Source: Gluconacetobacter tumulicola (GTDB lineage: Bacteria > Pseudomonadota > Alphaproteobacteria > Acetobacterales > Acetobacteraceae). From it: 55,533 bases of DNA. The DNA lies in the NCBI RefSeq assembly GCF_014174215.1, contig NZ_JABEQL010000026.1, positions 1 to 55,533 on the forward strand, read 5' to 3'. Of this stretch, positions 25,505-34,639 are shown piece after piece. The translations under genes were made by a program, and so were the position numbers. The notes under the pieces are model-generated. The model saw nothing but the letters and a program-made list of their open reading frames with translations, searched no databases and was not told where the DNA came from. Numbering within the stretch: position 1 is the stretch's first letter; every line of letters starts with the position of its first letter.

Positions 25505-25572
25505 TTCGCGACGGGCCCTCCCGCCCTCTACCCTCGGCCCGGCATCACCGTCAGCGAACCGGGACCACGACC

Positions 25573-26298
25573 ATGAACGACCAAGAGCTGCGCGAAGACC
25601 TGGCGGCGGCCTACCGGCTGATCGCCCTGTTCGGCATGAGCGACCTGATCTACACGCACCTGTCCGTGCGCCTGCCGGGCGACGGAAACCGCTTCCTGGT
25701 CAATCCCTATGGCTGGCTGTTCGAGGAAATCACCGCCAGTTCGCTGGTCGAGGTCGATGCCGACGGCCTGCCGGCCCAGCCTTTGTCCTTTCCGGTGAAT
25801 CCGGCGGGTTTCGTCATCCACTCCGCCATCCATCGCGCGCGGCACGACGCGGCCTGCGTGATGCACACCCACACCCTCGCCGGCATGGCGGTCGCGGCCC
25901 AGAAGCAGGGCATCCTGCCGCTGAACCAGATCAGCATGGAATTCACCAACCATGTCGCCTTCCATTCCTACGAAGGCATCGCCGCCGATGACAATCTGAG
26001 CGAGCGCGAACGGCTGGTCCGCGATCTGGGCGACCATCCGGCGATGATCCTGGAAAATCACGGGCTGCTCACCGTCGGCACCACGGTGGCCGAGACCTTC
26101 TATCGCATGTACTATCTGGAGCAGGCCTGCCGCATCCAGATCGCCGTGCAATCGACCGGCGCGCCCTTGAGCCTGCCCGGCGCCGCGACGCTGGAGCGCA
26201 CCCATGCCCAATTCGCGAACGAGCCGGACAAGGGCCAACTGGTCTGGACGGCGCTGCGGCGCAAGCTGGACCGCGAGCAGCCCGCCTATCGAAGCTGA
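25573..26298 (+). CDS. Class II aldolase/adducin-family protein
   Basis: Zinc-dependent aldolase or decarboxylase-type enzyme of 241 residues, cytoplasmic. Signatures are YTHLSVRLPG near residue 30, the zinc ligands in VMHTHTLAGMA, and the third histidine in LENHGLLTVG. This family includes L-fuculose-phosphate and ribulose-phosphate epimerase/aldolases, and also enzymes acting on hydroxy-acids and autoinducers. The ATG at 25573 follows GGGA. The next gene, a D-2-hydroxyacid dehydrogenase, starts eight bases after the stop, so they form an operon. Divergent from LysR2. The substrate is unknown. Confidence 0.85.
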   Translation: MNDQELREDLAAAYRLIALFGMSDLIYTHLSVRLPGDGNRFLVNPYGWLFEEITASSLVEVDADGLPAQPLSFPVNPAGFVIHSAIHRARHDAACVMHTHTLAGMAVAAQKQGILPLNQISMEFTNHVAFHSYEGIAADDNLSERERLVRDLGDHPAMILENHGLLTVGTTVAETFYRMYYLEQACRIQIAVQSTGAPLSLPGAATLERTHAQFANEPDKGQLVWTALRRKLDREQPAYRS

Positions 26299-26306
26299 AC
26301 GGCGCC

Positions 26307-27254
26307 ATGCCGGTCATCGCCGTTCATATCCACGATCTGCCGGACTATCGCGCCCGCCTGGCCGAGCCGTTCGCCGCCTCGATCCCTCCGTCACCCTGCT
26401 GTCGTGGGAGGAAGCCCTGGCCCGGCCGGCATGTGTGGACTACGCGCTGGTCTGGTGCCCGCCGCCCGGCGACCTGCGGCGTTTCGGAAACCTGAAGGCC
26501 ATCCTGAGCAGCGGCGCGGGCGTGGACCATATCGTGGACCGCGACCCGGACTGGCCGGCGCATCTGCCGCTGGTCCGCATGGGCGGCGACGCCACGGCAC
26601 TGCTGATGGGCGATTATGTTCTCTGGGCGTGCCTGATGCTGCTGCGCGATGCCCGAAGCTGGGCGCTGCGGCAGCGCGACCATGCATGGGCCCGCCCGGC
26701 GGCAACACGCGGCAGCGCCGGCTGCACCGTCGGGGTCATGGGCATGGGCCATCTGGGCGGCCATGCTGCCCAACGGTTGCGGCAGGCGGGCTTTGCCGTG
26801 CGCGGATGGTCGCGTCGCCCCGCCACCTTCGAAGGCATCCGCCCATTTCGCCGGGCCCGAGGCGCTGGAGCCGTTCCTGAACGGCACCGATATCCTGGTC
26901 TGCCTTCTGCCGAACACGCCCTCGACGCGGCACATCATCGATGCCGGCCTGCTGGCGCGCCTGCGGCCCGGCGGCGGCGTGGTCAATGTCGCGCGGGGCG
27001 ACCATCTGGTGGTGGACGACCTGATCCAGGCCCTGGAGTCCGGCCATCTGGCGGGGGCGGTACTGGACGTGTTCGACCACGAGCCCCTGCCGCCATCCTC
27101 CCCCCTGTGGGACCATCCGCGCATCACCGTCACCCCGCATGTCGCGTCCGAGGCACCGATCGCCGATCGCGCGCGCTATATCCTGGACGTCATCGCGCAG
27201 ATCGCACGCGGCGACCGTCCCGCCCTGACCTTCGACCCCACCCGCGGCTACTGA
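26307..27254 (+). pseudogene. D-2-hydroxyacid dehydrogenase (GhrA-like) with two compensating frameshifts
   Basis: NAD(P)-dependent 2-hydroxyacid dehydrogenase or glyoxylate reductase, 948 bp, equal to 316 codons if both shifts are corrected. The frame opens as MPVIAVHIHDLPDYRARLAE. Near 26376-26379 a base, probably a C, is missing, and the frame changes to DPSVTLLSWEEAL through the nucleotide-binding VGVMGMGHLGGH. Near 26842-26844 an extra C in CGCCCAT restores the first frame (ALEPFLNGTDILVCLLP). Catalytic Arg (NVARGDH), Glu (DHEP) and His (TPHVAS) are all present. Either the gene is broken or the sequence has two homopolymer errors. Co-transcribed with the aldolase. Confidence 0.8.
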
Positions 27255-27296
27255 CCCGGACACATCGCCCGGCCGGACCGGGCGCGCACGCATGCC

Positions 27297-27325
27297 GCAT
27301 GTGGAAACTTTTCGTTTCCACATGC
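27297..27325. promoter_or_regulatory. Perfect 12-bp palindrome after the dehydrogenase gene
   Basis: GCATGTGGAAAC and GTTTCCACATGC form a perfect 12-bp inverted repeat around a TTTTC loop, 42 bp past the dehydrogenase stop and 200 bp before the TonB receptor 3 start. No T-run follows on the plus strand, so it may be an operator as easily as a terminator. Confidence 0.5.
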
Positions 27326-27379
27326 GAAGAAAAAGTCGCTTCCGAAACGTTCTCCGGAGATGATAACGTCAATCGTAAT

Positions 27380-27442
27380 GAAATGGATTTTTCCTCCATT
27401 TCTTTAGAAATTAGAACAATTATTAAAACAGAATTACCTGTT
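27380..27442. promoter_or_regulatory. AT-rich leader of TonB receptor 3 with two inverted repeats
   Basis: GAAATGGA-N7-TCCATTTC (27380-27402) and AACAG-N6-CTGTT (27427-27442) lie in an AT-rich stretch about 85-145 bp before the receptor ATG. They are candidate operators around the promoter; no unambiguous -35/-10 pair can be fixed. Confidence 0.4.
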
Positions 27443-27524
27443 CTTTCTACACGCCGACTATTCCGCGGAACGACCCGGCGCAGGCCGGATACGGCCAGAT
27501 GCTTCGCCCCCAGGAGGTCCTGTC

Positions 27525-29978
27525 ATGCGATCACCGACCATTCCCCGACGACGGCTCATGATTTCCGGAACCATCATCGCCTGTACCGGCGTCTGGACAT
27601 TCTGCCCCGGCGGCCGGGCGGCAACGCCCGCCGCGACACCCGCCACCAGCCACGCGCACCGTGCCGCACCGCCCGCCCACTCCGCACCCGGACCGGCCAC
27701 GCGCACCGCGCCGGCGGCCGAGACCATCTCGGTCACCGGCGGCATCACCACCCCCACCGGCGTGCGCAACACCACGCCCGGCGGCGGCATGATGCCGGTG
27801 CAGACCGCGCCGAAATCCCGCAGCGAGGTCACGCGCGACTTCATCGCCAAGAAACCGTCCAACACCACCGTGCAGGCCATGCTGGCCAGCATGCCGGGCG
27901 TGTCCTATGCGCGCTCCGATCCCTATGGCCAGATCTCGCGCGGGATCATGGTCCGTGGGCTGAACTATACGCAGGTCGGCTATCTGGTGGAAGGCGTGCC
28001 GCTGACCGACGGCGTGTATCTCAGCCCCGATGCCATCGGCGGCAGCCCGGACATGGAAAACGTATCGTCGGTGGCGCTGACACAGGGTTCGCCCGACATC
28101 AGCAGCCCGGCCTATTATTCGGTGGGCGCGGAAATCCGCACCACGCTGCGCGATCCGGCACGCACCGCCGGCGGCCTGCTGGAATCCAGCTACGGCACCT
28201 GGAACATGAAGAAGGAATTCGCCCGGATCGATACCGGCGAGATCGGCCATACCGGCGTGCGGGCCTTCATGTCCTATTCGTGGAGCTACAACCAGTTCTG
28301 GCAGACGCCCGGCTCGCTGATGCGCCACCATGTGGATGCCAAGGCGATCAAGGAATGGGGCCATGGCAACAGCGCGGGCCTGACCTTTTTATGGGGGCAT
28401 TATACCTCGGCCGGCATCAACGCCAACGGTTCGGCCACGCCCACCAAGGCCGCGTTCGAAAAACTCGGTACGTCTTCGCTGTATTACAACACGAACTACG
28501 CGCCCGGCGTCGGCAGCTACTGGCAACTGGCGCGCCTGCGCAACGACGTGCTGTCCATCATCGCGCCGGTGCATCTGAATCTGGGCAGCGGGTTCAAGCT
28601 GTCGGCCACGCCCTATTTCATCAACTGGGACAAATGGACCAACTATGGCGAAGCCATAAGCCAGAAGAACAGCTATTACGGAACCCATCTGGTCGGGCCG
28701 CTCAGCCTGCCCGATGTCGGCCCCAACGGCAAGCAGACGGTCGAGGTCGTCGATCCGCAGCACCAGCATACGCTCAGCCTGATGACGGACCTGGCCTGGA
28801 CCCGTGGGCACAATACGCTGCGCGTCGGCTACTGGTATTCGTATCTGGACATGACCGAGCGCGCCAATTACGCCGCGACCAGCAAGCAGGGCCTGCCGGC
28901 CAATGCCTGGGGACGCTTTGGCGTGACCACCGCCGACGGGCAGGTGATGTCGGGATGGGACATCGTGTTCCGCCAGCAGACGAACGCCATATTCATCGAG
29001 GATACGTTTACGGCTTTCAACGACCGGCTGAAACTGAATGCCGGATTCAAGGAGGTCATGATGCAGCGCTGGGTCAGCAACCTGATCCCCGGTGCCGCGA
29101 CCTACAAGAACGGCGCGAACTATGCCGAACCGCTGCCGCAGGTTTCCGCCAGTTTCGACATCACGCCCAACGACCAGATCTATGTCAACGGCACCACCAG
29201 CTTCAAGGCGCCCGATCGCAGCGAAGCCTATATCGACATTTATGACGCGGCCTCGCCCATTCCGATCCAGGGCCATCCGCAGGACATGAAGCCCGAATAT
29301 GCGATCGGCGAGGAGCTGGGCTATCGCCATAGCGGGCTGGTACATGTGTCGGCCGCCCTGTTCAACTACAACATGGTCAATCACGATGTGCTGTCGACCG
29401 CCTTCGTCGGCGGATCGCTGGTGACGGCGCCGATCATCCTGGGCGGGCAGACGATCCGTGGCGCGCAGCTCGAGGTCGGGCTGCGGCCGTGGCATCATTT
29501 CAGCCCCTATGTCTCGGGCTCGTACGTCCACGCCACCACCGATAATGATTTCAAGGTGGGCAATGACGTGCTGCCCACCGCCGGCAAGATCGCGGTGAAC
29601 ACGCCCGCCTTCACCGGCGCGATCGGGCTGGCTTATGATGACGGCACGTATTTCGGGAATTTCAACCTGAACTATATCGGCCGCCGCTACAGCACCTTCA
29701 TGAATGACGAGAGCATTCCGGGCTATCTGACGTCGGACGTGACGCTGGGCTACCGGCTGCCCAATGTCCATGTCGCCCACGCCACGCTGTACCGGCCGCA
29801 GATCCAGCTGAACCTGATGAATATCGGGAACAATCTCTACTACGCCCAGACGGCGGGCCTGACATCCAACGCGCACACCATGACGGGCCTGCGCGGCACC
29901 CCCATCGCGGGCAAGAGCCCGACCTACCAGATCGGCGGCGGCTTCGCGATCGCCGGCGCCGTCACGGTCGGGTTCTGA
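27525..29978 (+). CDS. TonB-dependent outer-membrane receptor 3
   Basis: Outer-membrane transporter of 817 residues. The signal region is followed by an Ala/Pro-rich linker, a TonB box-like ETISVTGG, a plug (MLASMPGVSYARSDPYG, IMVRGLNYTQVGYLVEGVPL) and a barrel ending AIAGAVTVGF. It is a close paralogue of the receptor at 41844-44274: both have SVTGG...NTTPGGG and VTRDFIAK before the plug, and PLPQVSAS...ITPNDQIY in the barrel. GGAGG seven bases before the ATG supports the start. It heads a plus-strand run of aminotransferase, amidase and symporter genes, so it probably imports their substrate. Confidence 0.92.
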   Translation: MRSPTIPRRRLMISGTIIACTGVWTFCPGGRAATPAATPATSHAHRAAPPAHSAPGPATRTAPAAETISVTGGITTPTGVRNTTPGGGMMPVQTAPKSRSEVTRDFIAKKPSNTTVQAMLASMPGVSYARSDPYGQISRGIMVRGLNYTQVGYLVEGVPLTDGVYLSPDAIGGSPDMENVSSVALTQGSPDISSPAYYSVGAEIRTTLRDPARTAGGLLESSYGTWNMKKEFARIDTGEIGHTGVRAFMSYSWSYNQFWQTPGSLMRHHVDAKAIKEWGHGNSAGLTFLWGHYTSAGINANGSATPTKAAFEKLGTSSLYYNTNYAPGVGSYWQLARLRNDVLSIIAPVHLNLGSGFKLSATPYFINWDKWTNYGEAISQKNSYYGTHLVGPLSLPDVGPNGKQTVEVVDPQHQHTLSLMTDLAWTRGHNTLRVGYWYSYLDMTERANYAATSKQGLPANAWGRFGVTTADGQVMSGWDIVFRQQTNAIFIEDTFTAFNDRLKLNAGFKEVMMQRWVSNLIPGAATYKNGANYAEPLPQVSASFDITPNDQIYVNGTTSFKAPDRSEAYIDIYDAASPIPIQGHPQDMKPEYAIGEELGYRHSGLVHVSAALFNYNMVNHDVLSTAFVGGSLVTAPIILGGQTIRGAQLEVGLRPWHHFSPYVSGSYVHATTDNDFKVGNDVLPTAGKIAVNTPAFTGAIGLAYDDGTYFGNFNLNYIGRRYSTFMNDESIPGYLTSDVTLGYRLPNVHVAHATLYRPQIQLNLMNIGNNLYYAQTAGLTSNAHTMTGLRGTPIAGKSPTYQIGGGFAIAGAVTVGF

Positions 29979-30020
29979 CGGGGGAGGCCGCGTGCGCAAC
30001 AGACAGGAACCATCCAGCCC

Positions 30021-31391
30021 ATGACAGACGATATCATGACACCGGAAATGCGTGACGCCCGCTACGTCATGCACCCGCTGACCGATGCCCGCGCCAACCT
30101 GCAAAGCGGGCCGCTCATCATCGACCGGGGCGAGGGCATCCATGTCTACGACCTGGCGGGCAACCGCTATATCGAGGCGATGGCAGGCCTGTGGAGCGTG
30201 GGGCTGGGCTTCAGCGAGCCCAGGCTGGTCGCGGCCGCGACGCGGCAGATGGAACGCCTGCCCTACTACCACCCTTTCAGCCAGAAAGGGCACGGCCCGA
30301 TGGTGGATCTGGCGGAGCGGCTGGTGACGATGGCGCCGGTGCCGATGAGCAAGGCGTTCTTCACCAATTCGGGCTCCGAAGCCAACGACACCGTCATCAA
30401 GATGCTGTGGTATCGCGCGAACGCGCTGGGCCAGACGCAGCGCAAGAAGATCATCAGCCGGCAGCGCGCCTATCACGGCATCACCATCGCGGCCGCCAGC
30501 CTGACGGGCATACCGGCCAATCATACCGGTTTCGACCTGCCTCTGCCCGGCTTTCTGCACCTGACCGCCCCGCATTACCGCCGTTTCGCGCGGCCGGGCG
30601 AAAGCGAGGAGGATTTCGCCACCCGCCTGGCCGGCGAGCTGGAAGAACTGATCCTGCGTGAAGGCCCGGAGACCATCGCCGCCTTCTTCGGCGAGCCGGT
30701 GATGGGCGCGGGCGGCGTGATCGTGCCGCCACGGACCTATTGGGAAAAGATCCAGGCGGTGCTGGAACGATACGACATCATGCTGGTCGCCGACGAGGTG
30801 ATCTGCGGCTTCGGCCGCACCGGACGGATGTTCGGCTGCGAGACCTATGGCATCCGCCCGGACGTGATGGTGCTGTCCAAGCAATTATCGTCATCCTACC
30901 TGCCGATTTCCGCCATCCTGCTGAACGGGCGGATGTTCGAGCCGATTGCCGACCTGACGCACAGTATCGGCACGTTCGGCCATGGCTTTACCGGCGGCGG
31001 CCACCCCGTCGCCGCCGCCGTGGCGGTCGAGACGCTGCGCATCATCGACGAGCGCGGCCTGGTGGCGCGCGCCGCCGAAGCCGGCGCCTGGATGCAGGAA
31101 TGCCTGGCCACGCTGGCCGACCACCCGCTGGTCGACGAGGTCCGGGGCGTGGGGCTGATGGCGGCGGTGGAACTGACGCCCGCGCGCCTGGCCGACCCGG
31201 CGGCATGGCCCACGGGCGCGCTGGGACGCCGCGCCGCCCAGTTGCTGCAACAGCAGGGGGTGATTTCACGCGCGATGGGGGACGCGCTGGCCTTTTGCCC
31301 GCCGATGATCATCGACCGCGAGGGGATCGACGCCATTGTCGCGGCCCTGCGCACCACGCTCGATCTTTGCCTGAAGGAAGCGACGCCATGA
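30021..31391 (+). CDS. Class III omega-aminotransferase (PLP-dependent)
   Basis: Aminotransferase of 456 residues. Family features are FTNSGSEANDTVIKM (phosphate binding), the AYHGITIAAASLTG segment, VADEVICGFGRTGRMFG (cofactor Asp), and the PLP lysine in VLSKQLSSSYLP. This pattern fits the omega-amino acid:pyruvate or putrescine/diamine aminotransferase subgroup. It follows TonB receptor 3 by 42 bp, and its stop overlaps the amidase start (ATGA), so the genes are co-transcribed. It would move an amino group from the imported amine, or from an amine released by the amidase, to pyruvate or another keto acid. Confidence 0.9.
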   Translation: MTDDIMTPEMRDARYVMHPLTDARANLQSGPLIIDRGEGIHVYDLAGNRYIEAMAGLWSVGLGFSEPRLVAAATRQMERLPYYHPFSQKGHGPMVDLAERLVTMAPVPMSKAFFTNSGSEANDTVIKMLWYRANALGQTQRKKIISRQRAYHGITIAAASLTGIPANHTGFDLPLPGFLHLTAPHYRRFARPGESEEDFATRLAGELEELILREGPETIAAFFGEPVMGAGGVIVPPRTYWEKIQAVLERYDIMLVADEVICGFGRTGRMFGCETYGIRPDVMVLSKQLSSSYLPISAILLNGRMFEPIADLTHSIGTFGHGFTGGGHPVAAAVAVETLRIIDERGLVARAAEAGAWMQECLATLADHPLVDEVRGVGLMAAVELTPARLADPAAWPTGALGRRAAQLLQQQGVISRAMGDALAFCPPMIIDREGIDAIVAALRTTLDLCLKEATP

Positions 31392-32803
31392 CCGATCTGT
31401 GCGATCTCGACGCCACGACCCTGCTGGCGCTGTACGCCGCCGGCGATACGTCGCCGGTCGAGGTGACCCGCGCGGTGCTGGCGCGCGCCGATGCCATGCA
31501 GGGGGTGCTGAACCCGTTCGTGCGCGTCGATGCCGACGAGGCCCTGGCCGCCGCCGACGCGTCCGCGCGGGCGTGGCGCGCCGGCCTGCCGACCCGGCCG
31601 CTGGAAGGGATTCCGGTGTCGGTCAAGGACACCGCCATGACGCGCGGCTGGGTACTGGGGCGCGGATCGCGCCTGTCGATCGGCCAGGCGCCCGCCACGG
31701 AAGATGCCCCGTCCGTAGCGCGGCTGCGCGCCGCGGGGGCGATCATCTATGCCTGCACCACGACGTGCGAGAATGGATGGAAGGCGGTGACCGACAGCCC
31801 GCTGACCGGCATCACCCGCAATGCCCACGACCCGGCCGTTACCCCCGGCGGCAGCAGCGGCGGCGCCGGGGCGGCGCTGGCGTCGGGCTGCGGCCCGCTG
31901 GCGCTGGGCAGCGATGGGGGCGGATCGGTGCGCGTGCCCGCCAGCTTCAGCGGCGTCTTCGGCCTGAAGGGAACCTTCGGGCGGGTGCCGCAATGGCCGA
32001 TCGGGCCGCATTATTCCGATATGGCGCATTACGGACCGATGGCGCGCTCGGTCGCCGACGCGGCGCTGATGCTTTCGGTGATGGAGGGATATCACCCAAG
32101 GGACCCGTACAGCTTCCCGCCCGCGCCGCCGGGCGCCTTTCTGGCCGGGCCGCTGCCGCTTTCGGGCCTGCGCGTGGGCGTGGCCGAGGATTACGGCTGC
32201 CTGCCCGTCGACCCGGAGGTGCGGGCCGTCTTCGGCGCCAGCGTGGCGCTGGCCGAACTGGCGGGCGCGACCCTGGTGCCGGTGCCGGATTTCGAGGATT
32301 GGCGCCCCACCTACCGCACCTTGTGGCAGGCCGGGGCGTGGCAGGCGCTGCGCCGCCTGCCGCCCGAACGGCTGGAGCTGGTCGATCCCGAATTCCGCAC
32401 CGAGGCCTTCAAGGGCGCAGCCATCGCGACCGGCGACCTGATCGACGCGCAGATGCGGCGCATTACCTACCGGCAGGAAGCCGCGCGCCTGCATGAAACG
32501 ATGGATGTGGTGCTGTCGCCCAGCGTGTCAGTGCTGCCGTTCACCGCCGGGCAGACGGTGCCCGACCCGTCCTGGCCCGACTGGCTGGAATGGGGGGGCT
32601 TTGCGTTCCTGGCCAACATGACGGGGCAGCCGGCGGCGTCGATCCCGGCCGGGTTCTCGGCCTCGGGCCTGCCGGTCGGCGTGCAGGTGACCGGCCGCTG
32701 GCAGGACGATGTGACGGTCATGCGCGTCTGCCACGCCCTGGAAGGGTTGCTGGTGGAAGGGCGCCGCGCGCCGTCGCGGCTGGTGGAGCGGCTGGGCGCA
32801 TAA
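31388..32803 (+). CDS. Amidase-signature family hydrolase
   Basis: Amidase of 471 residues with the Ser-Ser-Lys triad region: K80 in GIPVSVKDTAMT, the serine-rich VTPGGSSGGAGAALASG (S156/S157), and the nucleophile in GSDGGGSVRVPASF (S180). It is likely to hydrolyse a C-N amide bond and release an acid and an amine or ammonia in the cytoplasm. The ATG at 31388 overlaps the aminotransferase stop, indicating coupling. A 24-bp gap leads to the symporter gene. Closest functional guesses are aryl- or peptide-type amidases; GatA is excluded because GatB and GatC are not adjacent. Confidence 0.9.
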   Translation: MTDLCDLDATTLLALYAAGDTSPVEVTRAVLARADAMQGVLNPFVRVDADEALAAADASARAWRAGLPTRPLEGIPVSVKDTAMTRGWVLGRGSRLSIGQAPATEDAPSVARLRAAGAIIYACTTTCENGWKAVTDSPLTGITRNAHDPAVTPGGSSGGAGAALASGCGPLALGSDGGGSVRVPASFSGVFGLKGTFGRVPQWPIGPHYSDMAHYGPMARSVADAALMLSVMEGYHPRDPYSFPPAPPGAFLAGPLPLSGLRVGVAEDYGCLPVDPEVRAVFGASVALAELAGATLVPVPDFEDWRPTYRTLWQAGAWQALRRLPPERLELVDPEFRTEAFKGAAIATGDLIDAQMRRITYRQEAARLHETMDVVLSPSVSVLPFTAGQTVPDPSWPDWLEWGGFAFLANMTGQPAASIPAGFSASGLPVGVQVTGRWQDDVTVMRVCHALEGLLVEGRRAPSRLVERLGA

Positions 32804-32827
32804 CCAAGAATCAAGGGAGGCCCGCCA

Positions 32828-34342
32828 ATGGGTATCGCGTTCGGAATCGTCGGAGTGTTCTGCGCCGGGCTGGTGGTGCTGCTGCAGGCCAGTTATCGCA
32901 AGGACCGCTCGTTCTCGGATTACGCGGTCGGTGGCCGGTCGTACGGGGCATGGCTGCAATCCATGTCGTTCCTGAACAGCTGGTGGCCCGGCGGCATCCT
33001 GCTGTCGCTGACCGGCATGGCGCTGGGCAGCGGCGTGGTGGCCTTCTACATGCCGATCTACAGCCTGCTCACCGTACTGCTGATGTATCTGATGGCGCGG
33101 CGGGTGTGGCTGTGGGGGGCGGCGAACGACCTGAAGACCCAGGCCGACCTGCTGCGGCTGCGCTATGATTCCACGGCGCTGGCCGTCACGTCCTCGGTCA
33201 TCAGCGTGCTGTCGATCATGCCCTGGCTGGTGCTGGGTTTCAAAGGGCTGGGCGCGATGTTCTCCGCCCTGTCGATGGGGCGGCTGACGCCGGGGCAGTC
33301 GGTGGCCTGCGGCGTGGCGCTGATCCTGGTGCGCCAGGTCTGGACCATTCGCATGGGCATGCGCGGCCTGGTCATTTCCGACATGTACCAGGGCATCGTC
33401 GCCTATGTCGGCGGCACGGCGCTGATCCTGGGGTTGATCGCCTGGATGGCCGGCCAGGGCCTGTCGCCTTCCCGCCTGCCCGCGCACATGCTGCGCGTGC
33501 CGGGCGTGGGCGGCGATGGCGGGGGACCGCTGACGCTGTTCTCGATGATCCTGACCGGCACGCTCGGCGGCTGGTGCTGGCCGCCGATCTTCGTGCGGCT
33601 CTACACCGCCGACAGCGTGCGCAGCATGCTGCGCGCGGGCGTGTTCAGCGCGCCGCTGTCGATGCTGTTCTCGATGGCGCTGGTGGTGATGGGGCTGATG
33701 GCCGCCGCCCTGCCCGGCCTGCATGGCGAGGCGGACATGGCGTGGTTCGAGGTGGCGCGCCTGGCAGCCGGGCCGGTGGGGCTGGGCCTGGCCGGCACGG
33801 TGATGCTGGCGGCGACGATGGGCGGGGTGGATGCCATCATCCAGGCCATGGGCACGCAGGTTGCCAACGACATCGTGGGCGCGGGGCGCACCCTGCCCTA
33901 CCGGACGTCGATCCTGACGGCGAAGGGAACCATGGTCGTCGCCACCGCGCTGGCGGCCGGGATCGCCTGCCTGCCCATCGCGCATCTGTCGATGCTGGCG
34001 CTGCTATCCTATCAGGGGATCATCCAGGTTGCGGTTGCGCAATATGGCGGGCTGTTCTGGCGCCGGGGCACCGCCACCGCCGGCATCGCCGGCATGGTCG
34101 CGGGCTTTGCCACCGCCATCCTGCTGGAAACATTCTTCCACGGCGCGGCGGCCCATGTCGGGGGGCTGAGTTCGGGCGTGATCGGGCTGGCGGTCAATGC
34201 CGCCACCTATGTCGCCCTGTCGCTTCTGGCCCCTCACACGGCCCCCGAGACCCACCGCGTGGCCCGGCTGTTTGCCGGCGCCGATACCAGCCGGCGTGAC
34301 ACCGCGCCCCCCATCGCCCTGGCGCAGGGAGATGCCGCATGA
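32828..34342 (+). CDS. Sodium:solute symporter (SSF family)
   Basis: Inner-membrane importer of 504 residues with about thirteen helices. The start is typical of SSF proteins (SYRKDRSFSDYAVGGRSYGAW, then SFLNSWWPGG), and the core contains DLLRLRYDSTALAV and GVDAIIQAMGTQVANDI. GGGAGG lies seven bases before the ATG. Its stop overlaps the start of a small two-helix membrane protein (ATGA), resembling transporter/partner pairs such as PanF-YhdT. It would bring the degradation substrate of the operon across the inner membrane with sodium. Confidence 0.9.
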   Translation: MGIAFGIVGVFCAGLVVLLQASYRKDRSFSDYAVGGRSYGAWLQSMSFLNSWWPGGILLSLTGMALGSGVVAFYMPIYSLLTVLLMYLMARRVWLWGAANDLKTQADLLRLRYDSTALAVTSSVISVLSIMPWLVLGFKGLGAMFSALSMGRLTPGQSVACGVALILVRQVWTIRMGMRGLVISDMYQGIVAYVGGTALILGLIAWMAGQGLSPSRLPAHMLRVPGVGGDGGGPLTLFSMILTGTLGGWCWPPIFVRLYTADSVRSMLRAGVFSAPLSMLFSMALVVMGLMAAALPGLHGEADMAWFEVARLAAGPVGLGLAGTVMLAATMGGVDAIIQAMGTQVANDIVGAGRTLPYRTSILTAKGTMVVATALAAGIACLPIAHLSMLALLSYQGIIQVAVAQYGGLFWRRGTATAGIAGMVAGFATAILLETFFHGAAAHVGGLSSGVIGLAVNAATYVALSLLAPHTAPETHRVARLFAGADTSRRDTAPPIALAQGDAA

Positions 34343-34608
34343 GCCCCGCCCGCCCCCGCGCCACCCTGGTCGTGGCGTGGATGATCGGCAACCTGGCCGC
34401 CGCCCTGCCGCCGCCGGTCTATCTGGCGCTGGGCACCGCCGCCCCGGTCCTGCCGGGCCTGCCGGGCTCGATCGTCTATTTTCCGGTGCTGGGCCTGTCG
34501 ATCGTCCTCTGCCTGCTGGCCGCCTATCGCGACGACGAGAAACGCGGCTATTTCGCTACCTGCCGCCTGCCCGAACGGAGGGGAGACGAACCGCCCGCCC
34601 CGCCTTGA
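34339..34608 (+). CDS. Small two-helix membrane protein partnered with the symporter
   Basis: An 89-residue protein with two hydrophobic helices (about residues 8-35 and 43-62) and a charged C-terminus (YRDDEKRGYFA). Its ATG overlaps the symporter stop, so the two are translationally coupled. Small membrane proteins in this position accompany several SSF transporters and may stabilise or gate them. No named family can be assigned with confidence; DUF997/YhdT-like or DUF485-like subunits are the nearest idea. Confidence 0.7.
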   Translation: MSPARPRATLVVAWMIGNLAAALPPPVYLALGTAAPVLPGLPGSIVYFPVLGLSIVLCLLAAYRDDEKRGYFATCRLPERRGDEPPAPP

Positions 34609-34639
34609 CGCCCCGGGGGAAAGGGCGCGATGGAAGACC

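Noticed and set aside
26204-29245. A 1013-residue frame across the dehydrogenase and TonB receptor 3
   Set aside because: It carries the middle part of the dehydrogenase only because of the frameshift. Beyond that it is out of frame with the receptor.
28389-30884. An 831-residue minus-strand open frame opposite TonB receptor 3 and the aminotransferase
   Set aside because: Composition is that of a reverse-strand artefact in high-GC DNA; it crosses two well-supported genes and has no recognisable domain.
31388-32803. Amidase considered as GatA of the tRNA amidotransferase
   Set aside because: GatB and GatC are not adjacent and the gene lies inside a transport and transamination operon.
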